Of a DNA stretch of 6,391 nt, positions 1-5,365 are shown in pieces. How positions within the stretch are numbered: the stretch's first letter is position 1; each line of letters starts with the position of its first letter. This DNA comes from Actinomycetota bacterium (GTDB lineage Bacteria > Actinomycetota > Acidimicrobiia > Acidimicrobiales > Acidimicrobiaceae): positions 1-6,391 of the forward strand of contig DAHVOF010000280.1 of NCBI GenBank assembly GCA_027318945.1. The letters run 5' to 3'. Position numbers and translations under genes: made by a program. The notes beneath the pieces are model-generated. The model searched no databases. It was not told where the DNA came from and was given only the letters and a program-made list of their open reading frames with translations.

Positions 1-99
1 ATGATGGTTGTAGTCTCTCCGAAGACTAAAGCGGTAGTAGGTGTTAAGACGGCTACGACTTTACCGTTCGGCTTCCGGCGCAATCTATCAGTTGGTTGA
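1..99 (+). other. Left-edge flank, possible 3' tail of a convergent gene
   Basis: The plus strand is open from base 1 to a TGA at 97-99. It encodes 32 residues that include VSPKTKAVVGVKTATTLPFG, and it overlaps the typA stop by 12 bases. It could be the C-terminal tail of a gene converging on typA, but I recognise no family. The minus strand is also open here in one frame different from typA, with no good start, so open reading alone is weak evidence. Two small hairpins are present (11-16 with 23-28, and an imperfect one at 46-61). Neither is followed by a T-run, so I do not call a typA terminator. Confidence 0.2.
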
Positions 100-1917
100 C
101 ACCCCCGATTTTCGCAGCTTTGCCCTTTCTGCTGCCTGAAGGATCAATTTGCGCAGTCGCACTGCTCCCGGCGTCGCTTCTACACATTCGTCCTCGTTGA
201 TGTATTCGAGGGCCGCCTCCAACGTCATGCGAAGGGGTGGGGTGAGACGCACGAACTCCTCGGCCGTAGATGAGCGCATGTTCGTGAGCTTTTTCTCTTT
301 GGTGGGATTAACGTCCATGTCATCGGTGCGGGAATTTTCGCCAATCAGCATTCCTTCGTAAAGATCTTCGCTCGGGCCAATAAAAAGTGTTCCTCGTTCT
401 TGCAGGTTGAGAAGCGCGTATGCAGTGGAAACACCGGATCGGTCCGCAACCAGGGACCCGTTCGATCGGTTTCGCATCTCGCCTGCCCAGGGTTCCCAGC
501 GCTCGAAGCCGTGGTTGATAATTGCTGTGCCCTTAGTCTGGGTCAGAAGCTCGGTTCTTATGCCAATGAGCCCTCTGGAAGGAATGAAATAAGTCATCCT
601 CACCCAACCGGTTCCGTGGTTGATTACTTGATCGAGAGAGCCTTTCCGCTGGGCTAGCGTCTGGGTCACCGGCCCAAAAAACTCCTCAGGCATATCGATT
701 TCCAGCCGCTCGACCGGCTCGTGGACCCTGCCGGCAATTTCGCGCGTTAGAACCTGAGGCTTTCCAACCGTGAGCTCAAAGCCCTCTCTTCTCATGGTCT
801 CGATCAAAACTGCGAGAGCCAGTTCACCGCGACCCTGGACTTCCCAGGTGTCCGGCCGGGCGGTATTGAGGACCCTGATGGAAACGTTCCCAACGAGCTC
901 AGAGTCGAGCCGCGATTTGATCTGTCTTGCCGTGAGCTTGTTTCCTTCACGACCGGCAAGGGGCGAGGTATTGACTCCGAATGTCATTGAAAGGCTTGGC
1001 TCGTCAACCGTCAGCACTGGCAGTGGCCTCGGGTCGCTGGCATCCGCAAGCGTTTCTCCGATAGTAATGTCGGGGAATCCGGCGATTGCGACGATCTCTC
1101 CGGGACCAGCTTCGTTGGTCTCCTGCCTTGATAGCACACTTGTAATCAGGATCTCGGCGACCTTTCCTTTGCCTATCGACCCGTCCGTTTTACACCAAGC
1201 TACTGACTGTCCTTTGCGCACGGTGCCGTTGGCAATCCGGCAGATTGCGAGCCTTCCGAGGTAGGCGCTTCCGTCAATATTCGTAACTAGCGCTTGAAAG
1301 GGGTGACCCTCTTCGAATCGCGGAGCAGGAATGTGTTCAAGTATCGCGTCGAAAAGTGGACGCAGGTCTTCCCCCTGTTTTCCTACGTCGAGACCTGCCC
1401 AGCCGTGCTTAGCGCTGGCATAGACAATTGGAAAGTCAATCTGGCTCTCCTTTGCGTCGAGATCTAGAAAAAGTTCATAGATCTCATCGATCACCTCGTC
1501 CGGCCGCGCATCGGGCCTATCAATTTTGTTCAGGACCACAATTATCGGCAGATCCGATTCCAGCGCCTTCCTCAGGACAAATCTAGTTTGGGGGAGAGGA
1601 CCTTCTGCGGCGTCGACAAGCAGTACGACGCCGTCAACCATGGCCAGCCCTCGCTCTACCTCTCCACCGAAATCTGCATGGCCTGGCGTATCTACGATGT
1701 TGATCTTTACCCCGTCGTATTTTATGGAAGTTTGCTTTGCAAGGATGGTTATGCCCTTCTCCCGTTCAAGGTCCATTGAGTCCATTACGCGGTCTACCAC
1801 CTCTTGGTTTGCCCGGAAAGCACCTGTTTCTCTGAGCATGGCATCTACCAAGGTGGTTTTGCCGTGATCGACGTGAGCGATGATTGCGACATTTCTCAGG
1901 TCATGGCGAAATGACAT
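88..1917 (-). CDS. typA: Ribosome-associated translational GTPase TypA/BipA
   Basis: This is a translation-factor GTPase of the EF-G/LepA superfamily. It binds 70S ribosomes in the cytoplasm, hydrolyses GTP, and is linked to stress and low-temperature growth and to ribosome assembly. All five G motifs are visible: G1 AHVDHGKT (14-21), G2 around T56 in GITI, G3 DTPGH (76-80), G4 NKID (130-133) and G5 SAK (168-170). After the G domain (about 1-200) come the beta-barrel domain II (about 205-300), domain III (about 303-380), the domain V-like fold (about 395-475) and the TypA-specific C-terminal domain (about 480-609). The length of 609 residues is normal for the family, and the GERGxLTI-type effector region is intact. 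The ATG start is supported by GGAGA at 1924-1928, six bases upstream. It lies downstream of the ctaG-like gene on the same strand with a 106-base gap. That gap could hold a weak promoter of its own (a TAGATT -10-like hexamer at 1995-2000 without a good -35). Confidence 0.97.
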   Translation of the reverse strand: MSFRHDLRNVAIIAHVDHGKTTLVDAMLRETGAFRANQEVVDRVMDSMDLEREKGITILAKQTSIKYDGVKINIVDTPGHADFGGEVERGLAMVDGVVLLVDAAEGPLPQTRFVLRKALESDLPIIVVLNKIDRPDARPDEVIDEIYELFLDLDAKESQIDFPIVYASAKHGWAGLDVGKQGEDLRPLFDAILEHIPAPRFEEGHPFQALVTNIDGSAYLGRLAICRIANGTVRKGQSVAWCKTDGSIGKGKVAEILITSVLSRQETNEAGPGEIVAIAGFPDITIGETLADASDPRPLPVLTVDEPSLSMTFGVNTSPLAGREGNKLTARQIKSRLDSELVGNVSIRVLNTARPDTWEVQGRGELALAVLIETMRREGFELTVGKPQVLTREIAGRVHEPVERLEIDMPEEFFGPVTQTLAQRKGSLDQVINHGTGWVRMTYFIPSRGLIGIRTELLTQTKGTAIINHGFERWEPWAGEMRNRSNGSLVADRSGVSTAYALLNLQERGTLFIGPSEDLYEGMLIGENSRTDDMDVNPTKEKKLTNMRSSTAEEFVRLTPPLRMTLEAALEYINEDECVEATPGAVRLRKLILQAAERAKLRKSGVSTN

Positions 1918-2023
1918 CTAATTTCTCCAATGTGGGGGTTTGGGCCTTCTCCGCACTCGCTATGACGACGGTTGTTGTGCAGAACTGTTACTCCAATCTA
2001 CCTGCAGTTGTGCGTGATGCCGC

Positions 2024-2902
2024 CTATTCAGTTGGTGGCTGCGTCGCACTCCTGTCAAATTCCCTTTGAACGTCGTCCAGGGTCATCGGATCGGGATCGA
2101 GCCCAAGTGCCTCGTCTTTATCTGCTTTTAGCAGAATCGCGATGGCAACTCCCCAGAAGATGCCAAGGGTGCCAATCTTGGCAAGGGCACCTGTCAGCTG
2201 TTGATCTGCCACGGAACTCAGGCCAAGCGAAGAATGGATATAACTTGGGTAGAGAGGTCTTTTCGCGAAGATGAGAACTATGGCCGGAACGCTCGGCAAG
2301 AGCGAAAGTGCAAAGAGATAGGCAAGTCTGGCGGCCGTCGACAGCTGCTTGACGCCAGGAACCAGCCTGAGAATAGGCAGCCAACCTACAGATGAGGCTG
2401 CCAGCAGGGTCAACTGAACTGCCTGCTCATACCATACCGACTTCACTTCGAGGTCGACCATCGCTGGAGTCATGGCAAATATCGCTGTTGCTGTGAAAAT
2501 GAGTGCTGCAGGAACAGGTCTCGTGAGGCGAACGAGCATTGTGTCTACGAGGTGCGGCCTTGTCAGTGCTGCGATCGAGGCGCGAGGTAGGGACAGAAGG
2601 ATGAGCGGGGACGCGGCAAGCGTGACCAGCATCTGCTGCATCAACCGCGCAAGTAGGAGGTCGTGTTGGGCGGCATCTGCGACGGGCCAGTAGTTGGCGA
2701 TAACCAGGGAGAGCCAGCCGAGAAGGAAGAGTCTTTTTTGGCGTACGGACGAAGATTTCAGTCCGGAGCGGTACAGCATCGTGATCGGCCTGCGACGGGA
2801 ATGATCTTGGCCATTCAGGCCGCAAACGAGAGGGTAGGCGAGTAGGGCCGTAAGCCCTACTGCAATCGTGATCGGATGCGAACTGAACTGAATTGTCCCC
2901 AC
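2024..2902 (-). CDS. Divergent CtaG-family (Caa3_CtaG) membrane protein
   Basis: This looks like a polytopic membrane protein of the cytochrome c oxidase caa3-type CtaG assembly-factor family, whose members act in copper delivery to the oxidase. About seven hydrophobic segments can be seen: 11-29, 57-74, 84-105, 130-150, 161-181, 191-212 and 238-259. Family-like stretches are PLILLSLPRA (99-108), the short PAMVDL after a membrane segment (146-151), KRPLYPSY (214-221) and the well-conserved DQQLTG (233-238). A charged, probably cytoplasmic tail follows (260-292). At 292 residues it has normal length. The histidines expected in the HmlqH, wHlP and HxxeH positions appear to be replaced (LMQQ at 87-90, AMTP at 143-146, YEQAVQ at 158-163), so copper handling is doubtful. 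The start is GTG at 2900-2902. It is the first possible start after an in-frame stop ten bases upstream, and its ribosome binding site is poor. It is probably expressed with or ahead of typA. I am fairly sure of the family and unsure of the function. Confidence 0.75.
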   Translation of the reverse strand: MGTIQFSSHPITIAVGLTALLAYPLVCGLNGQDHSRRRPITMLYRSGLKSSSVRQKRLFLLGWLSLVIANYWPVADAAQHDLLLARLMQQMLVTLAASPLILLSLPRASIAALTRPHLVDTMLVRLTRPVPAALIFTATAIFAMTPAMVDLEVKSVWYEQAVQLTLLAASSVGWLPILRLVPGVKQLSTAARLAYLFALSLLPSVPAIVLIFAKRPLYPSYIHSSLGLSSVADQQLTGALAKIGTLGIFWGVAIAILLKADKDEALGLDPDPMTLDDVQREFDRSATQPPTE

Positions 2903-2930
2903 TCGAAAATCTTATTTTGTGGCGGAGATT

Positions 2931-2959
2931 ATCGTATGCCGGTTTGCTCGGCGTGTCGG
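2931..2959 (-). promoter_or_regulatory. Candidate promoter of the ctaG-like gene
   Basis: On the minus strand CCGACA (2954-2959; 4 of 6 to TTGACA) lies exactly 17 bases before TACGAT (2931-2936; 4 of 6 to TATAAT). Transcription would begin near 2924, about 22 bases before the GTG start. Position and spacing fit a housekeeping sigma-70-type promoter, but the hexamers are only partial matches. Confidence 0.35.
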
Positions 2960-3191
2960 ATTGCTTTCCTATCACGGCGGACAGCCAACGGAGTTCGATC
3001 GTTGTCGTACCGTCGCCTAATCACGGGTTTAGCACAGTTGGAAAGTACATGAGTATCTGCAGCCCAGCGCACTTCGCCTTTACGGGGGCATGCTAGCCTA
3101 CTAGTTGTCATGTTCGCCGCCGTGGTGATTTTTTTGTTTGGTCAGCTTGGTATTGCGTGAGCAACTCTAATAGCGAAGCGGCCTTATCATT

Positions 3192-3220
3192 TTGGCGTCA
3201 ATGGGTAAATGGCCTAAGAA
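3192..3220 (+). promoter_or_regulatory. Weak candidate promoter of the pafBC-type gene
   Basis: TTGGCG (3192-3197; 4 of 6 to the -35 consensus) stands 17 bases before TAAGAA (3215-3220; 3 of 6 to the -10). Transcription would start near 3227 and leave a leader of about 37 bases. The match is poor, and the true promoter may lie elsewhere in the 361-base region. Confidence 0.2.
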
Positions 3221-3249
3221 GGTTTAGGTTTAATGGTGCTGAATCGCTC

Positions 3250-3255
3250 GAGGGG
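3250..3255 (+). promoter_or_regulatory. Ribosome binding site for the TTG start of the pafBC-type gene
   Basis: GAGGGG is followed by eight bases and then TTG at 3264. An in-frame TGA at 3240-3242 means no ATG or GTG start exists further upstream in this frame, so the Shine-Dalgarno site and the stop together fix the unusual TTG start. Confidence 0.7.
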
Positions 3256-3263
3256 TTGTTGGA

Positions 3264-5288
3264 TTGGCTAAGTCAGACAAGTTTCCGAGACTTTTCAATC
3301 TGGTGATGCTGCTGCTGGACACGAAAATGCCTATTTCTCTGGATGAGATTGCTCGTCGAATTGGCGGATTTCCGGATTCGCCTAGTGCAAGGCATCAGGC
3401 TTTCGAGAGGGCTAAGAAGGAGCTTCGCGAACTGGGAATTCCGATCGCCACCCGCCAGATTCCGGGAGACGAGCAGTACGGATACAAGATTGAAGCGTCT
3501 GAAATGATTGTGCGTGATCTTCGGTTCACCGATGAGGAGGCCTCCGCCCTGGCGGCAGCTAGCGCCCTTGTGAGTTTTGGAGGCGGTTCTAGAGACTCGG
3601 CACTTCAGAAGTTGGGCTGTGTAATATCGGGGGGCGAGGCAACTGTAGCCAGTGTCCCGGATCAGCCGGCCCTTTTCCGGATCTTTGAAGCCATGGGCGT
3701 TGGAAAGGCAGTTCAGTTCACGTACCGGTCCAAATTGCGCTCGATCGACATCTATGGAATCTCGTTCAGGTGGGGAAACTGGTATCTGATCGGAAATGAG
3801 CGAGAATCCGGATTTGTGAAAACCTTCCTAGTCGATCGCATTGAATCCGAAGTAGTAGTCAGCGAACTAAAATCGCCGGACAAGCCCCGTGAATTCGATG
3901 TGTCGTCGTATCTGCCAAGGAACCGCTGGGAAGTCGGCAACACTTCTCTCCGCGCAGATGTTGTTGTACGAAGCGACATCGCGCCGCTATTGCTGTACGA
4001 GGTTGGTCAATCAGATAAATTGCGGCCCGAACCTGGAGAAAACGGAAGGTTTTCACTTGAAGTCGCCGACTCCAGCTCTTTCTTTGACTGGCTTCTCGGG
4101 TATTTCGACAAAATAAAGCTTTTGGGCCCAGACTTTCTCGTTAAGGAGTTCATTGGCCGTTTAGAGGGACTGGATGCAGAGTTATCCGCGTCGGATGAGT
4201 GCATGTTGGCTTCATTTTCTGATGACTTCTTGAATGGTGTCGCTTCCCAAAACACCGGTAAGGTCCAGGATTTTTCCTCGGGCAGTTCGAGCGATTTGAC
4301 GACCGGCGGGACACTTCCCGGAGATTTGCGCAGTGCCGTTGAGATGTACTCGGCCCTGGTTCGGATGCTTCCCTGGTTGGCTCGAAAGAGATTCACGACA
4401 GTTGAGGAGATCTCTCGTATCTTTGGCGTGGGAACCGCAGACGTGGTAAGGCTTCTAGAGATTGCAGCATGCTGTGGTTTACCACCATATACGCCCGACT
4501 CGCTGCTAGAAATAATTGTCGAGGATGACGGTACCGTTGAGAGCTACCTTGACATGGAGATCATCACTGCTCCGAGAAAATTGACAACACTAGAGGCTAT
4601 GGTACTTGCAACCATCGCCTCCACAGTTATAAAAGTTCCTGGGATTAGAGCTGACGTTCACCTAGCGTCTGCCCTCGCCAAGCTCGAGCGCTCACTCTCG
4701 AAGTTCGAGATCGCACTGAGTGAAGTGGATGTCGGGATTGAAGAGCCATTCTTCCTTGCCGATCTGAGAGCAGCGGTCGATGAGCATATGAGTGTAGAAA
4801 TAACCTACTTCTCAGGTTCCTCGGAACGCATCAGTAGACGCCTGGTTGATCCATACCAGCTGTTCACGGAGGCAGGGCGATGGTACTTAAGAGGATTCTG
4901 CCACCTTGCGGGCGAAGTGCGCCATTTTTCCGTCGGCCGGGTTATTTCTTGTGAGTCGACGGATTCGATATTCGACACGCCGGCGTCAGAACTACACCGG
5001 ATTACGTCGGGAGAGGTTCCTCGGGCATTTGAGGGAGCAGGTCAGCGCGTAGTGTTAGCTGTGCCGCAAGGCACGGGTTGGCTTGTCGAAAGGCTTTCCG
5101 GATCTCCCCAGTACCTGGGGCGTCGTGGGGCATTTGACGTCTTTTTGGTACGGGCGGCTTCAAGAGCATGGATATTGAAGCTGATGGTGCGTCTTGCGCC
5201 GAATTCTCACATACTTTCACCGGCCGAATTAAAGCCTCTCAAACACGAAGCGGTGCAGATGCTTTTGGACGTGTATCGCAAGCTTTAG
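3264..5288 (+). CDS. pafBC: Fused PafB-PafC-type double WYL-domain transcriptional regulator
   Basis: This 674-residue protein contains both halves of the actinobacterial DNA-damage-response activator PafBC, which are two adjacent proteins in mycobacteria. PafB half: winged HTH at about 8-60 (RLFNLVMLLL then EIARRIGGF and KKELRELGIP), a WYL domain at about 135-200 with the WYL triad at 173-175 and conserved R192 in FLVDRI, and a WCX-like domain at about 228-300. A Ser/Gly-rich low-complexity stretch (about 305-355) looks like the linker. PafC half: HTH at about 356-410 (FTTVEEISRIFGVGTADVVR, then CGLPPYTPDSL), a second WYL domain at about 497-565 (VDPYQLF, triad WYL at 540-542, R559) and a terminal WCX domain at about 590-674. 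The family works with RNA polymerase to induce repair genes independently of LexA, and the WYL domains are thought to sense a nucleic-acid ligand. The start is TTG with a good ribosome binding site, and the N-terminal sequence matches the usual PafB start. The gene is followed 77 bases later by a relaxase, not the Tat genes often found next. It could instead be an element-specific WYL regulator and not the genome's main PafBC. Confidence 0.85.
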   Translation: MAKSDKFPRLFNLVMLLLDTKMPISLDEIARRIGGFPDSPSARHQAFERAKKELRELGIPIATRQIPGDEQYGYKIEASEMIVRDLRFTDEEASALAAASALVSFGGGSRDSALQKLGCVISGGEATVASVPDQPALFRIFEAMGVGKAVQFTYRSKLRSIDIYGISFRWGNWYLIGNERESGFVKTFLVDRIESEVVVSELKSPDKPREFDVSSYLPRNRWEVGNTSLRADVVVRSDIAPLLLYEVGQSDKLRPEPGENGRFSLEVADSSSFFDWLLGYFDKIKLLGPDFLVKEFIGRLEGLDAELSASDECMLASFSDDFLNGVASQNTGKVQDFSSGSSSDLTTGGTLPGDLRSAVEMYSALVRMLPWLARKRFTTVEEISRIFGVGTADVVRLLEIAACCGLPPYTPDSLLEIIVEDDGTVESYLDMEIITAPRKLTTLEAMVLATIASTVIKVPGIRADVHLASALAKLERSLSKFEIALSEVDVGIEEPFFLADLRAAVDEHMSVEITYFSGSSERISRRLVDPYQLFTEAGRWYLRGFCHLAGEVRHFSVGRVISCESTDSIFDTPASELHRITSGEVPRAFEGAGQRVVLAVPQGTGWLVERLSGSPQYLGRRGAFDVFLVRAASRAWILKLMVRLAPNSHILSPAELKPLKHEAVQMLLDVYRKL

Positions 5289-5317
5289 TTGACGCGCCCT
5301 TCAGCCTTTGCGATATT
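5289..5317 (+). promoter_or_regulatory. Candidate promoter of the relaxase gene
   Basis: TTGACG (5289-5294; 5 of 6 to TTGACA) directly follows the pafBC-type stop codon. It is separated by 17 bases from GATATT (5312-5317; 4 of 6 to TATAAT). Transcription would begin near 5324, about 42 bases before the ATG at 5366. This is the best sigma-70-like pair in the window and suggests the relaxase need not depend on read-through from upstream. Confidence 0.4.
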
Positions 5318-5342
5318 GGATTCAGACCCGCCTAATACATTT

Positions 5343-5356
5343 CCAAAAACGTTTGG
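5343..5356. repeat. Perfect inverted repeat CCAAA-AACG-TTTGG before the relaxase
   Basis: Two 5-base arms (5343-5347 and 5352-5356) flank a 4-base centre. The repeat lies downstream of the promoter-like pair and ends nine bases before the ATG at 5366. It could be an operator for a repressor, a small leader hairpin limiting translation, or part of an origin of transfer. There is no T-run after it, so it is not a clear terminator. A match this short can arise by chance. Confidence 0.4.
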
Positions 5357-5365
5357 TTGTGTCAG

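Larger units (their letters stand above)
2903..3263. other. Divergent intergenic region, no confident gene
   Basis: These 361 bases separate the divergent ctaG-like and pafBC-type genes and should hold both promoters. I see no tRNA or rRNA and no conserved coding sequence. What can be seen: the minus-strand promoter candidate at 2931-2959; an inverted repeat CAACG-N9-CGTTG at 2986-3004; TTGTCG at 3002-3007 with TAATCA at 3018-3023, which resembles a PafBC-type promoter but with the wrong spacing; overlapping palindromes GCATGC and GCTAGC and then ACTAGT at 3088-3105; a run of seven T at 3129-3135 with no clear stem before it; and a weak plus-strand promoter near 3192-3220. A 38-codon open frame at 2936-3052 is discussed under findings. 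The length suggests regulation, or remains of a lost gene. Confidence 0.6.

Noticed and set aside
11..28. Hairpin TAGTCT-ctccga-AGACTA as a typA terminator
   Set aside because: The stem is only six base pairs, largely A/T, and no T-run follows on the minus strand.
770..1264. 164-codon plus-strand open frame opposite typA
   Set aside because: It is antisense to a fully conserved part of typA, has Ser/Thr/Pro-rich shadow composition, and has no recognisable motif.
1918..2023. LexA-type site around GAACTGTTAC in the typA leader
   Set aside because: It does not match GAAC-N4-GTTC, and typA is not an expected SOS gene.
2427..2975. 182-codon minus-strand open frame overlapping the ctaG-like gene
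   Set aside because: It is rich in Arg, Pro, Ser and His, as expected of a frame-shifted reading. The overlapping frame encodes membrane segments and CtaG motifs, so this one is a shadow.
2980..3010. GTTCGATC resembling a tRNA T-loop
   Set aside because: The flanking bases do not form a proper 5-base T-stem with a 7-base loop, and no anticodon or acceptor stems can be found around it.
2929..3111. 60-codon minus-strand open frame in the divergent region
   Set aside because: It overlaps the candidate ctaG promoter, has no clear ribosome binding site and shows no family resemblance.
3114..3136. Run of seven T after a G+C-rich stretch as a terminator
   Set aside because: No stem could be paired directly before the T-run, and it lies upstream of a gene in an intergenic region with no plus-strand gene ending there.
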